Source of the DNA: Pseudomonadota bacterium
GTDB taxonomy: Bacteria > Desulfobacterota > Desulfovibrionia > Desulfovibrionales > Desulfomicrobiaceae
NCBI GenBank assembly: GCA_023393525.1
Contig: JAEWKZ010000054.1
Location: forward strand, 1 to 46,384
DNA length: 46,384 nucleotides
Reading direction: 5' to 3'
Shown in pieces: positions 24,338 through 32,631 of the stretch. Under the pieces are notes generated by a model. That model was not told where the DNA came from. It did no database searches and saw only the letters and a list, made by a program, of their open reading frames with translations. Both the position numbers and the translations under genes were made by a program. Each line of letters begins with the position of its first letter. Position 1 is the stretch's first letter.

Positions 24338-26151
24338 TCTCGCGTAAAATCCTGCCAACCTTTCCCACCTGCCCGGGCGTGTATCTGATGAAGAACGCCG
24401 CGGGCAGAATCGTTTATGTGGGCAAGGCCAAGCATCTGCGCCGCCGCCTGGCTTCGTATTTCCAGCCCGGGCATCGCCTCGCCCCCAAGGTGCGGGTCAT
24501 GATGACCAGGGTCGAAAGCATAGATTTCCTGTGCACCTCCACGGAAAAGGAGGCCTTGCTGCTTGAGGCGAGCCTCATCAAGAAGCACCGGCCCAAGTAC
24601 AACATCGTGTTGCGCGACGACAAGCAGTATGTCCTTTTCTGCCTGTCCAGAAACCATTCCTTCCCGGCCCTGCGCCTGACGCGCAAGGTGCTGCGCGACG
24701 GCTCGGTCTATTTCGGCCCCTTCACCTCGGCCCTGGCCGCCCGCGAGACCAAGCGGGTCATCGACCGTCTCTTTCCCTTGCGCAAATGCCGCGACACCGT
24801 CTTCGCCAATCGAACCCGGCCCTGCCTGCAGTACCACATCGGCCGCTGCCTGGGACCGTGCTGCCTGCCCGTGTCCGAGGAGGAGTATCGACAGGTCGTG
24901 CGCCGGGTGGAGCTTTTTCTGTCCGGCAAGTCCGATGAGCTCATGGCCGGATTGCATTCGGAAATGATGCGCAAGGCCGACGGGCTCGATTTCGAAGGCG
25001 CGGCCCGCCTGCGCGACAGCATCCGCGCCCTGCGCGAGACCGTGGAGCGTCAGGCGGCTGTGCTCTCCGACGGGCGCGATCTGGACGTTATCGGCGTGCA
25101 CGGCCATGAGCACGGCGCGGCCCTGGCCGTGGTCTTCGTGCGCCAGGGGCGGATCATCGACGGGCAGACGTTCTGGTTCGCGGACGCGGCGGTGGACACT
25201 CCGGAAGCGGAAGCCGGCCTCACCGATTCGTTTCTCATGCAATACTACAACGCGGAGCGTTTCATTCCGGCCCGCATCGTCACCGCCTTCGGAAGCCATG
25301 ATCCGGCTCTGGAGGACGTGCTGACAGACATGCGCGGAGGCAGGGCGAGCGTGGCCAAGGCGCGCGGCGACCAGGAGCGGCGGCTGGTGGACATCGCCAC
25401 GGCCAACGCCAAAGCCCACGCCCTCCGCCAGCGCCGGACCGAACTCACCGCGGCGGAATTGGCGAATGCCCTGGGCGTGGCGGGGGAGGTGGAACGCATC
25501 GAGTGTGTGGACGCCTCGCACATCCAGGGCGAGGGCATGCGCGTGGGCATGGTCGTCTTTGCGGGTGGCCGGGAGGAAAAAAGCGCCTACCGCGTCTATT
25601 CCTTTCCGGAGCTTGAAGGCACGGCGGACGACTATCTGGCCCTGGCCTCCTTTGCCGCCAGGCGCGCCAAATCCGGCCCCCCCTGGCCCGATCTGCTCCT
25701 CATCGACGGCGGCAAGGGACAGCTTGGGGCCGTGGAGCGCGCCATGACCGAAAACGGGCTGTCCGCCATACCCCTGGCCGCCATCGCCAAGGGCGAAAGC
25801 CGCAGGGCGGGTGAACTGGGCGACGTCATTTTCCGTCCCGGGCGCAAAAATTCCCTGAATCTGCGCGCCGGAAGCCCGGAGCTGCTTTTTCTGCAACACG
25901 TCCGCGACACGGCCCATCGTTTCGTCATTTCCCGGCTGCGCCGTCACAAGCGCGCGGCCCAGCTTTCCTCCGACCTCGACAATCTGCCCGGTATCGGTCC
26001 CAAGACGGCCCGTCTGCTCTGGGAGCATTTCGACTCCGTCCAGGCCATGACCCAGGCCCCTATCGAGGAGCTGACCGCCTTGCCCGGATTCGGCCCCAAA
26101 AAGGCCGCCGCCGTGCACGCCGCGCTCAAGACCCTGCCCGTAAACGATTGA
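24334..26151 (+). CDS. uvrC: UvrABC system protein C
   Basis: 605 residues from the ATG overlapping the pcnB stop. The GIY-YIG nuclease occupies about 9-90 (GVYLMKNAAGRIVYVGKAKH). A Cys-rich stretch (CLQYHIGRCLGPCC) and the UVR helix region follow near 200. The C-terminal RNase H-like nuclease has VDASHIQGEGMRVGMVVFAG and LLLIDGGKGQLGAVE, and two helix-hairpin-helix motifs close the protein (LDNLPGIGPKTARLL, LTALPGFGPKKAAAV). UvrC makes both incisions in nucleotide excision repair. All domains are complete. Confidence 0.95.
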
Positions 26152-26240
26152 TCGCCCTTTTTTGAATTCCTTGCCTGTCTCCTTCCTCCGTATTCTTTTC
26201 ACAATGAATCTTCGTAATCGGGTGTCGCAGAGGTATTTTT

Positions 26241-26350
26241 GACTTTTTAAGTCCGATTTATTTCGCGTAATGCGGAGCCTGCTTGCCTGGATCTTCATTT
26301 GTGGTACAAATTGATCTGAAATGGATTTTGTCTTTTTTTCCACTTCAGAT
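26241..26350 (+). promoter_or_regulatory. Upstream palindrome and leader hairpin of the octaheme cytochrome operon
   Basis: GACTT-TTT-AAGTC (26241-26253) is a small palindrome within an AT-rich stretch. Closer to the gene, ATCTGAAATGG (26314-26324) and CCACTTCAGAT (26340-26350) pair in 10 of 11 positions around a T-rich loop and end six bases before the GGAGG ribosome site (26356-26360). The hairpin would lie in the 5' leader. What it senses is unknown. Confidence 0.35.
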
Positions 26351-26364
26351 TTCATGGAGGGACT

Positions 26365-27990
26365 ATGAATCAGACGTTATGGAAGGCAGTCCTTTGCGGG
26401 GCCCTTGCCGTGTGCCTTGGCCCCATGGCGGCCTTTGCCGCGACGGAGGACAGCGAAGCGCCGGGCCGCGCCCTGGCGAGGCAGACCGTCAAGAATGACG
26501 CCCAGAAATGGATCACCACCGACCATTCCCAGCTTCCGATTCTCAAACAGCAGTTCACTTCACCCGAAGACGTGACCAAGGCTTGTCTGACGTGCCACAA
26601 TCAGGCCGCCATGCAGCTGCACAAGACCATCCACTGGACATGGAAGGATCCGGCCGATCCCAGCGGGGAAACAGGCAAGGGCGGATTGTCCGTCAACAAT
26701 TTCTGCATCAGCGTGGGCTCCAACGAACCCCGCTGCACCTCGTGCCACATAGGCTACGGCTGGAAGGACAAGAACTTCGATTTCAGCAAGGCCGAAAAGG
26801 TGGACTGTCTGGTCTGCCACGAACAGACGGGCACCTATGAGAAATTCCCGACCAAGGCTGGTTACCCCGTGACCAACGCGACCATGTTCGAGGGCAAGAC
26901 GGAATTCCTGCCCCCGGACTATAACGCGGTGGCGCAGTCGGTAGGGCGTCCGGGGCGCAACAATTGCGGCACCTGCCACTTCTACGGCGGCGGTGGCGAC
27001 GGCGTGAAGCACGGCGACCTGGACTCGTCCATGGCCATGCCAAACAAGCAGCTCGACGTGCACATGGGCACCGACGGACAGAATTTCGATTGCAGTCGCT
27101 GCCACACCACCAACGCCCACAACATCGCCGGGCGCATCTACGCCACCCCGGCTTCCACGGAGCGCAAGAGCCTTTTGGAGGACGACCTGACGCCCAAGAT
27201 CATGTGCGAATCCTGCCATGGCGCGCAGCCGCACAAGACCAATCAGAAGGCCAACGATCACACCGACAAGGTGGCCTGCCAGGCCTGCCACATCCCGACC
27301 TACGCCCGCGTCAATCCCACCAAGATGCATTGGGACTGGTCCACGGCCGGGGACAAGAAGCGCGAGGTGAAGAAGGACGAATTCGGCAAGCCCGACTATG
27401 ACGCCAAAAAGGGCGATTTCATATGGGGCAAGAACGAAGTGCCGCGCTACGAATGGTTCAACGGCTCCATCAAGGGCACCACGGCCAAGGACGTCATCGA
27501 TCCGTCCTCCACGGTGCGCATCTCCTGGCCCATCGGCGATATAGACGACCCCAATTCGCGCATCTTCCCCTTCAAGGTGCACACCGGCAAGACCCCGTAC
27601 GACAAGGTCAACAAGACCATGGTCATTCCCAAGCTCTTCGGTCCCAAGGGATCGGGCGCGTACTGGGCCGAATTCGACTGGGACAAGGCCATCGCGATCG
27701 GGCAGGAGTACAACGGGCTGCCCTACAGCGGCGAATATGATTTCGTGGAAACGGAATACGTCTTCCCCATCACCCACATGGTCGCGCCCAAGGAACAGGC
27801 CGTGGCCTGCGTGGAATGTCATGCCAAGGGCGGTCGGCTCGACCATCTGGAAGGCTTCTACATGCCCGGCCGTGATTCGGTGCAGCTCCTGAACATGGGC
27901 GGATGGGCCCTTGTGGCGGCATCGGCCATCGGTGTCGTCCTGCACGGACTGGGGCGTTTCTTGAGCAGCGTCGGACGTCGCAAGGAGTAA
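26365..27990 (+). CDS. otr: Octaheme c-type cytochrome, tetrathionate reductase family
   Basis: 541 residues with a Sec signal peptide (cleavage after AFA near 27). Eight CxxCH haem motifs are visible: CLTCH, CTSCH, CLVCH, CGTCH, CSRCH, CESCH, CQACH and CVECH. Haem spacing and length match the octaheme tetrathionate reductase (OTR) family. The Shewanella founder reduces tetrathionate and, in vitro, nitrite and hydroxylamine; the physiological substrate here is open. A C-terminal hydrophobic helix (GGWALVAASAIGVVLHGLG) followed by RRKE anchors it to the membrane on the periplasmic side. The gene has GGAGG before its ATG and is followed after five bases by a cytochrome b gene, its likely quinol-side partner. 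Confidence 0.88.
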   Translation: MNQTLWKAVLCGALAVCLGPMAAFAATEDSEAPGRALARQTVKNDAQKWITTDHSQLPILKQQFTSPEDVTKACLTCHNQAAMQLHKTIHWTWKDPADPSGETGKGGLSVNNFCISVGSNEPRCTSCHIGYGWKDKNFDFSKAEKVDCLVCHEQTGTYEKFPTKAGYPVTNATMFEGKTEFLPPDYNAVAQSVGRPGRNNCGTCHFYGGGGDGVKHGDLDSSMAMPNKQLDVHMGTDGQNFDCSRCHTTNAHNIAGRIYATPASTERKSLLEDDLTPKIMCESCHGAQPHKTNQKANDHTDKVACQACHIPTYARVNPTKMHWDWSTAGDKKREVKKDEFGKPDYDAKKGDFIWGKNEVPRYEWFNGSIKGTTAKDVIDPSSTVRISWPIGDIDDPNSRIFPFKVHTGKTPYDKVNKTMVIPKLFGPKGSGAYWAEFDWDKAIAIGQEYNGLPYSGEYDFVETEYVFPITHMVAPKEQAVACVECHAKGGRLDHLEGFYMPGRDSVQLLNMGGWALVAASAIGVVLHGLGRFLSSVGRRKE

Positions 27991-27995
27991 TTGAT

Positions 27996-28637
27996 ATGAG
28001 CACGAAAAAGAAAATCTACCTGTACACGAGGTTCGAGCGTTTCTGGCACTGGGTTCAGTCCCTGCTCATCTTCCTCTTGCTGCTGACCGGCTTCGAGGTC
28101 CATGGCTCCTTCACCCTGTTCGGTTTCCAGCAGGCGGTGGAGTACCATAATTTCCTGGGCCTGACCTGGGTCATCCTCTTCGTCTTCATCGTGTTCTGGG
28201 TCGTGACCACGGGGGAATGGCGGCAGTACATCCCGACCACCAAGAAGCTCTTCGAGGTCATCGGCTACTATTCCTCCGGCATTTTCAAGGGGCTTCCGCA
28301 CCCGGTCAAGAAATCCAAGGAGGCCAAGCACAACCCGTTGCAGCGCCTGACCTATCTGGGACTGACCGCGATCCTCCTGACCCTGCAGATGGGCACGGGG
28401 CTTTTGTACTACCTGTACAACGACTGGGCCATCTGGAACTGGACCTTCCTGGACCTGCGCCTCCTGGCGCTCATCCACTTGGCCTGCGCCTTCGCCATCC
28501 TGGCTTTCATCATCATCCACGTCTACATGACCACCACCGGCCACACCCTGACCAGCCACATCTCCGCCATGTTCAGCGGCTGGGAGGAAGTGGAGGAGGG
28601 TGAGGTGGCGGACTGGGAAGTCCAGAAAAAACGATAA
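27996..28637 (+). CDS. Membrane cytochrome b (b561-type), partner of the octaheme cytochrome
   Basis: 213 residues with four transmembrane helices: after YTRFERFWHWVQSLLIFLLL, then LGLTWVILFVFIVFWVV, LTYLGLTAILLTLQMGTGLL and LIHLACAFAILAFIIIHVYM. His residues in helices 1, 2 and 4 (FWHW, EYHN, LIHL, IIHV) are placed to bind two b haems. This resembles the cytochrome subunit of quinol-linked formate dehydrogenases and hydrogenases. AAGGAG overlaps the end of the octaheme gene. It should pass electrons between menaquinol and the periplasmic octaheme protein; direction is not fixed by the sequence. Confidence 0.85.
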   Translation: MSTKKKIYLYTRFERFWHWVQSLLIFLLLLTGFEVHGSFTLFGFQQAVEYHNFLGLTWVILFVFIVFWVVTTGEWRQYIPTTKKLFEVIGYYSSGIFKGLPHPVKKSKEAKHNPLQRLTYLGLTAILLTLQMGTGLLYYLYNDWAIWNWTFLDLRLLALIHLACAFAILAFIIIHVYMTTTGHTLTSHISAMFSGWEEVEEGEVADWEVQKKR

Positions 28638-28652
28638 GTCCTCCCTCCCAAC

Positions 28653-28692
28653 GCAAAACCGCGGTCCGTCGGGTGATGGGCCGCGGTTTTGC
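28653..28692 (+). terminator. Rho-independent terminator of the otr operon
   Basis: Perfect 12-bp arms GCAAAACCGCGG and CCGCGGTTTTGC with a 16-base loop, 16 bases after the cytochrome b stop, followed by CACCTATTTT. The 316 bases from here to 29008 contain no gene I can support. Confidence 0.8.
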
Positions 28693-29008
28693 ACCTATTT
28701 TGAAGATTCTGACCGGCCTCGGATGTGAAAGCCGCAGTCTGCGATGGTGACCTGCCGGGAAGCCGGAACCGTTCAAAGGAAATCTTTCCGGATTTTGGAG
28801 TCGCAGGATCGATGAGAAGAATCGACTTGTGTATCGGATTGTCGGCGACGGTTGTCAGATTGCGCAGTGCCGGTGCCATTACGACGATTGATCCGACCTT
28901 CGGGCTCTCATATCTTTCTCCCGTCAGGCGTGAATTCTGTGGAAGCTTGCCTGTCGGAAGTATCGGTCTTGGTCGTGAACACTGGCGTTGGAACTCCTGC
29001 CGATTTGA

Positions 29009-29464
29009 TCAGTCCGATTTTGCCGATGTCAGTATTGAATGAAGAGCGGAACGGGGTTCCGTGAATGGATTGACGACAGTGACTCCCCGCCAGGTGAATC
29101 CGTTTTGAAAGTCTTCGCTGAAAAGAACGCGGCACTGGTTTTCGGCGGCCACGGCCATGATGAGTGAATCCCACATGGGGAGCCCGTGATCCACGACAAG
29201 GTCGAAGGCTGATTGAAAGGCCGTGGCGGTAGAGTCCGCGATTTCGAAGCTGTCTGTCCAGTTGAGAATCGCGGTTTTGGTCTCTTCCGGGGTTCTATGC
29301 ATTTTTTCCGTGAGTACACGAAACAATTCACCGAGGGTTTGCGCCGGCAAGACGATGCGTTCGCTTGGAAGCTCCTCGATCAGGTGCAGCGCCAGGCTGC
29401 AACGCATTTCATCTCCGCACCCCTCGGCATAGGCCAGAATGTTTGTGTCCAACGCCGCTTTCAT
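29009..29464 (-). CDS. vapC: PIN-domain toxin of a VapC type
   Basis: 151 residues. The acidic residues of a PIN nuclease are in place: ALDTNILAYAEG (first Asp), LGELFRVL (Glu), MWDSLIMAVA (Asp) and VLFSEDFQNGF (last acidic pair). It should cleave RNA, often tRNA or rRNA, when free of its antitoxin. The Phd-like antitoxin gene lies directly upstream with a single base between, the standard antitoxin-first order. The module looks intact. Confidence 0.85.
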   Translation of the reverse strand: MKAALDTNILAYAEGCGDEMRCSLALHLIEELPSERIVLPAQTLGELFRVLTEKMHRTPEETKTAILNWTDSFEIADSTATAFQSAFDLVVDHGLPMWDSLIMAVAAENQCRVLFSEDFQNGFTWRGVTVVNPFTEPRSALHSILTSAKSD

Positions 29465-29465
29465 C

Positions 29466-29705
29466 TCAATTCTCGTACAGGTCTTCGCGTTTCCATGTCC
29501 GCTCGCCCCGTATTTCCTGATTCCGCAAACGATCCAGAAGATGCGACTTCGCCACCTGGCGCTGTTTATCCCGATTGTGGATCACAGGAGCGATGACGGC
29601 CACGGGTTTGCCCCGTGAAAGCACAGTCACGCTTTCGCCGGAACGCACATCCCGGAGCAGGCTCGAAAAATGCCGATTGGCGTCGGCTGCGGAAACGGTT
29701 TTCAT
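29466..29705 (-). CDS. Phd/YefM-type antitoxin
   Basis: 79 residues from the ATG at 29705: MKTVSAADANRHFSSLLRDV then SGESVTVLSRGKPVAVIAPV is the Phd/YefM DNA-binding fold. The C-terminus (SHLLDRLRNQEI..TWKREDLYE) should bind the PIN toxin. The inverted repeat at 29731-29747 upstream is a suitable autoregulatory site. A longer frame starting at 29744 would put the operator inside the gene and is less likely. Confidence 0.82.
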   Translation of the reverse strand: MKTVSAADANRHFSSLLRDVRSGESVTVLSRGKPVAVIAPVIHNRDKQRQVAKSHLLDRLRNQEIRGERTWKREDLYEN

Positions 29706-29730
29706 GGTAACCTCATGCGCGTGCTTCAAT

Positions 29731-29747
29731 GTAGTGATAAACACTAC
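29731..29747 (-). promoter_or_regulatory. Operator-like inverted repeat before the phd-vapC module
   Basis: GTAGTG-ATAAA-CACTAC, perfect 6-bp arms, 26-42 bases before the antitoxin start codon. Sites of this type are bound by Phd-like antitoxins. Confidence 0.55.
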
Positions 29748-29778
29748 TTATGGGGCGCGCATTGAGCTGTCAAGGAGT

Positions 29779-29965
29779 CGTGTGCGTCATGCTCATCAAA
29801 TTTTTCACGACATGATGGGTAACCGCAAGCTGGTGTCGAATGAGAAGGGGCTCGCCCAAAACGTTTCGGAGGTCGTGAGCGACAAAGCTTCGCGATCCCC
29901 CACTACCCGTTCCAATTCCCCTCCTGCCAAGGAGGGGTGCCCTAAGGGCGGGGTGGTTGACTCTT
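29779..29965 (+). repeat. Dispersed repeat, copy B (about 187 bp)
   Basis: Same block order as the copy at 8184-8372: TGTGCGTCA head, GGGTAA and CGCAAGC, CAAAGCTTC, then the CCCCTCCT-GCCA-AGGAGGGG hairpin and GGGGTGGTTGA end. It lies between the phd operator and the broken higB. A perfect hairpin GCAACGTT-TTGC-AACGTTGC (30046-30065) follows just before the higB remnant. Confidence 0.75.
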
Positions 29966-30069
29966 ACTCGGCGAATACAGGTCAACTAGCAGAAAAAACA
30001 ATCTCGTCCTCCTTCCCAACGAAAACTGTAGCCCGCTCCAAGTTGGCAACGTTTTGCAACGTTGCGTCG

Positions 30070-30177
30070 GGCGATAGGAAAGGGCAATATAACATCCGAA
30101 TGAAGCAACAAGGGGGAATTTGTTTCGAGTGGATCGATGGAAATGCCCGCAATGTCGAGATTGTCGACTATGACTGA
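30070..30177 (+). pseudogene. higB: higB toxin, 3' remnant
   Basis: The open frame ending at 30177 gives GDRKGQYNIRMK, then GGICFEWIDGNARNVEIVDY and a stop nine bases before higA. This is the C-terminal third of HigB/RelE-type toxins (family pattern roughly GDR.GQ.SIRIN..RICF.W.DG.A..VEIVDYH). A full HigB is about 92 residues; about 35 remain. Upstream the frame runs into repeat copy B, so the repeat or a deletion removed the N-terminus. Toxin activity is unlikely. Confidence 0.7.
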
Positions 30178-30186
30178 GGTGAAATT

Positions 30187-30483
30187 ATGAAAAAAATACA
30201 ACCTGTTCATCCAGGCGAAATTCTATTTGAGGAATTCCTGAAACCCATGGATATCAGCCAAAACCAGCTCGGCCGCGATTTGGGCGTGTCCCCGCGCCGC
30301 ATTAACGAAATCGTTCACGGCAAACGCAGTATCACCGCCGACACGGCGCTCAGGTTGTCCATCTATTTTGGCAATTCAGCATCATTCTGGCTCGGCCTGC
30401 AGATGGATTACTATCTCGAAATTGCCGAAGACAGACAACTTCCGAGGATTTGTAAAGAGGTCAAGCAGATGGCTGTGGCTTGA
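30187..30483 (+). CDS. higA: HigA-family antitoxin (orphan)
   Basis: 98 residues: VHPGEILFEEFLKPMDISQN, then QLGRDLGVSPRRINEIVHGK and a RLSIYFGNSASFWLGLQMDY stretch. This is the HigA/VapI helix-turn-helix type. GAGGTG lies seven bases before the ATG. The adjacent higB is truncated, so no toxin partner is encoded here. It could still repress its own promoter or neutralise a HigB from elsewhere. Confidence 0.88.
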   Translation: MKKIQPVHPGEILFEEFLKPMDISQNQLGRDLGVSPRRINEIVHGKRSITADTALRLSIYFGNSASFWLGLQMDYYLEIAEDRQLPRICKEVKQMAVA

Positions 30484-30611
30484 AGCGTGGGTTGCTTAGG
30501 ATAATTCAAGATTCAATGTCTGTCCTCAGTTCTTTTGAAGGTGACTCTCTTTTCTTTCACAACAGCGTTTACACGCAGGCAATCAACCTTCAAAAACTAA
30601 AAGAAAAACAA

Positions 30612-30672
30612 TTAACCAATGGCTCCACTCGGACCCGGCATCCAGCGCTGGGCCGGTTAGACTGACGTTAGC
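30612..30672 (+). repeat. attC: Integron attC-like recombination site
   Basis: A 61-bp element begins with TTAAC (30612-30616) and ends with CGTTAGC (30666-30672), the R'' and R' core boxes. Inside, GGCTCCACTCGGACCCGGC and GCCGGTTAGACTGAC are the two imperfectly complementary arms, separated by CCAGC-GCTGG. Order, spacing and size match attC sites of the aadB type. GTTAGCA deviates in two bases from the GTTRRRY consensus. An ORF starts six bases after the core, as in gene cassettes. No integrase gene is in the window. Confidence 0.65.
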
Positions 30673-30677
30673 AATCG

Positions 30678-31322
30678 ATGGAAGACGCTCGCTCCTACAT
30701 GGTTGAAACTGCTCCCGCTGCTGAGGGAATGTTTCGGTTACTGAATGAGTACGGCTGGCAGAAAATGCGGGCCTTTGCTGGCCTGACGAAATCAAAGACT
30801 CGCGAAGATCTCGAACGAAATAAATACGAGTTCTCAAGCACCGATGTCGCAAGGGAAGTCATTGCTGGTTCTATCCTTCAAATCGCCTATGTTGCAATTG
30901 AGCGTTTCGCGGTACGCGGCAAAAAATCAAAGAACGCTGTTCATTTTGAAACTGAAATCAATCGACTGATACGAGAAAATTCAGCCACACGTTGGAAGAA
31001 AAAAGTAGCATTTACTTTTCCAGAAGTATTTTGCGTTGGCCGTGATATTGGAGATCTGCCACTTGGGGTCATCGTGTACGCCGGCAGAAACCAGTACAAC
31101 CATTTCGGAGAAAATCGACTATGCGTGTTGAATGAGGTTGTATTCAACTACCTGCATAACATGTGGCCGTCCCCCGGGAATGGGATATCCTTCAATCTTT
31201 ATGACGGCAAACGCCCTCGCTCATATTCTGTTCTTGCAGCGCTCGGATGGACAGATAGCAGCAGTGGCCTTGGGTACGCTAAATACAACAAAGATCTTCG
31301 CAATGTTATGCAGCTTGAGTGA
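30678..31322 (+). CDS. Cassette-like hypothetical protein
   Basis: 214 residues; I do not recognise the family. The start MEDARSYMVETAPAAEGMFR is followed by a mostly helical first half (TDVAREVIAGSILQIAYVAI). The second half is mixed, with FTFPEVFCVGRDIGDLPLGV, YAGRNQYNHFGENRLCVLNE and a Gly-rich end. It has no signal peptide or transmembrane helix. Its ATG lies six bases after the attC-like core, the usual geometry of an integron cassette gene, and base composition is lower in GC than the core genome. It is probably horizontally acquired. No second attC is evident after the stop. Confidence 0.6.
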   Translation: MEDARSYMVETAPAAEGMFRLLNEYGWQKMRAFAGLTKSKTREDLERNKYEFSSTDVAREVIAGSILQIAYVAIERFAVRGKKSKNAVHFETEINRLIRENSATRWKKKVAFTFPEVFCVGRDIGDLPLGVIVYAGRNQYNHFGENRLCVLNEVVFNYLHNMWPSPGNGISFNLYDGKRPRSYSVLAALGWTDSSSGLGYAKYNKDLRNVMQLE

Positions 31323-31391
31323 TAACCTCTTGTTCCATTGACAATAAACGCTCATCAACCGGGAGGTGTTTGTGTCTTGCGTGTTTCCAAC

Positions 31392-31517
31392 ATGTCGAGA
31401 AAATTCACCAAACTTGACGTACAAGATTATTTAGAAGATTTTTTTCAAAAACGGTGTTTTTTTCCGGCACGTTCAGCAATCGGAATCAATGGGCAGGATC
31501 AATCAGGTGGCTTATGA
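31392..31517 (+). CDS. Tiny ORF coupled to the nucleotidyltransferase gene (tentative)
   Basis: 41 residues: MSRKFTKLDVQDYLEDFFQK, RCFFPARSAIGINGQDQSGG. The TGA stop overlaps the next ATG as ATGA, which suggests translational coupling. No family recognised; it could be the truncated end of a longer gene. Without comparative support it may be chance. The sequence between 31323 and 31391 has no other feature I can name. Confidence 0.3.
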   Translation: MSRKFTKLDVQDYLEDFFQKRCFFPARSAIGINGQDQSGGL

Positions 31518-31969
31518 ATGTATTTAAAGAGTTCGTAAAAATACTCAAAAGCATCGAAGAGGATAAAATCCAATATGCTCTTGTCGGTGGCGTATCCATG
31601 GCTTTTTACGTTGAGCCCAGATTCACCCAAGACATTGATTTGCTTCTTCGTCCGGATGATTTTTCAAAAATGAAAAGAGTATTGGAAGAAAATGGATATC
31701 TGGAATCTACCAAGCCGTGGACGTTCCAGAATACGCCACTGACTCTTCACAGGTTTTTCAAAGCTGTCGGAAATGATCAAATGCTTGTGGATATCCTGGT
31801 CGCCGGCAGTCAAAGGCATTTGGAAATACTCAAAAACACGATCATTGCCGAAAGTGAACATGGCATAATCCGTGTCGCTGACAAATTTGATATCATTTGG
31901 CTCAAACAGCAAAGAAATTCACTTCAGGATCAAGCCGACATTGAAAGGTTGTTGCATGAAAAAGCTTGA
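31514..31969 (+). CDS. Nucleotidyltransferase-fold protein (DUF6036/AbiEii-like)
   Basis: 151 residues from the ATG at 31514, preceded by AGGTGG. YALVGGVSMAFYVEPRFTQD and IDLLLRPDDF carry the GG[x]S and D-x-D catalytic motifs of the polymerase-beta-type fold. The rest is helical, with VDILVAGSQRHLEILKN giving a third possible Asp and IIRVADKFDIIWLKQQRNSL a C-terminal recognition region. This fold includes toxins and antitoxins that modify tRNA or partner proteins. It is flanked by overlapping tiny ORFs on both sides, so it may be part of a compact toxin-antitoxin-like unit. Confidence 0.72.
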   Translation: MNVFKEFVKILKSIEEDKIQYALVGGVSMAFYVEPRFTQDIDLLLRPDDFSKMKRVLEENGYLESTKPWTFQNTPLTLHRFFKAVGNDQMLVDILVAGSQRHLEILKNTIIAESEHGIIRVADKFDIIWLKQQRNSLQDQADIERLLHEKA

Positions 31970-32126
31970 AACGGTGCTGGCGCAGTTGAGTGATCTGTAT
32001 GAGTTCAACAAGAAGTTGAAGTCATACAAATTGCAGAAGCAGGAGGCGGATGAGGGACGGGAGCTTTCCAAGCCCGAAAGCGACGACCCGGCCCATGCTT
32101 TGCGCCGGGACGTCGCTGACGAGTAG
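31956..32126 (+). CDS. Small charged protein overlapping the nucleotidyltransferase
   Basis: 56 residues: MKKLETVLAQLSDLYEFNKK then LKSYKLQKQEADEGRELSKP. Predicted to be a helical, highly charged peptide with no cysteine. The start lies inside the last 14 bases of the nucleotidyltransferase gene. Size, charge and overlap fit a small regulatory partner, but I recognise no family. It ends seven bases before the convergent transporter S gene. Confidence 0.45.
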   Translation: MKKLETVLAQLSDLYEFNKKLKSYKLQKQEADEGRELSKPESDDPAHALRRDVADE

Positions 32127-32133
32127 GGCAGAA

Positions 32134-32631
32134 TCAGATCATTTTCGTCTTCTTGAGCGCCGTGGCCGCGAACATGCCGCCCACTGCGCCGCCCACGGCC
32201 TGGATCAGGTTGGCCGGGATTTCGGCCGCCGCGCCTTGCAGGCCGATGTTGGGCATCATGACTTCCCCGAAAAAGTAGATTCCGACCATGGCCGCGCCGC
32301 CAAGGGCGAGAATCGTGTAGCGGGCCGCCCCGGTCCTGCTTGCGGCCACGGCGGCAAGCAGGCCTTCCGCGCCCTTGGCGGCGAAGGTCAGGGGGGCGAA
32401 GACCGCGAAGCCGCCCAGGATGTCGGCCAGGGCCGAACCGATGCCGCACGCGGCCAGCGCCCACAACACGCCCTGCTTTGGGTTCATGAAGCCAAGGACC
32501 AGCCCGCCGAAGACCACGGCCACGTCTCCCACGTTGAAATACCCCCGGCTCGGCAGCGGGATGCGTATGAAGAGGGTGGTCAGGCAGGTCAGGGCCACGA
32601 TGGACAATGCGGCGATCTTGATATTTTTCAT
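32134..32631 (-). CDS. ECF transporter substrate-binding (S) component
   Basis: 165 residues, five to six membrane helices. GYFNVGDVAVVFGGLVLGFM, then GIGSALADILGGFAVFAPLT and FAAKGAEGLLAA match the PF07155-type S components (riboflavin and related vitamins). The ligand is not determined; it could be a pyrimidine, flavin or other vitamin precursor. The start ATG overlaps the stop of the T component as ATGA and is followed by no further gene on this strand, so it is the last gene of a four-gene operon. Confidence 0.75.
   Translation of the reverse strand: MKNIKIAALSIVALTCLTTLFIRIPLPSRGYFNVGDVAVVFGGLVLGFMNPKQGVLWALAACGIGSALADILGGFAVFAPLTFAAKGAEGLLAAVAASRTGAARYTILALGGAAMVGIYFFGEVMMPNIGLQGAAAEIPANLIQAVGGAVGGMFAATALKKTKMI

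Noticed and set aside
29575..30177. 200-residue plus-strand frame
   Set aside because: Composite: antisense to the Phd gene, then a dispersed repeat, then only the last 35 codons are the higB remnant. I annotated just that part.
30480..30665. 61-residue ORF after higA
   Set aside because: It runs through the attC-like site, which is structured non-coding DNA, and has no ribosome site.
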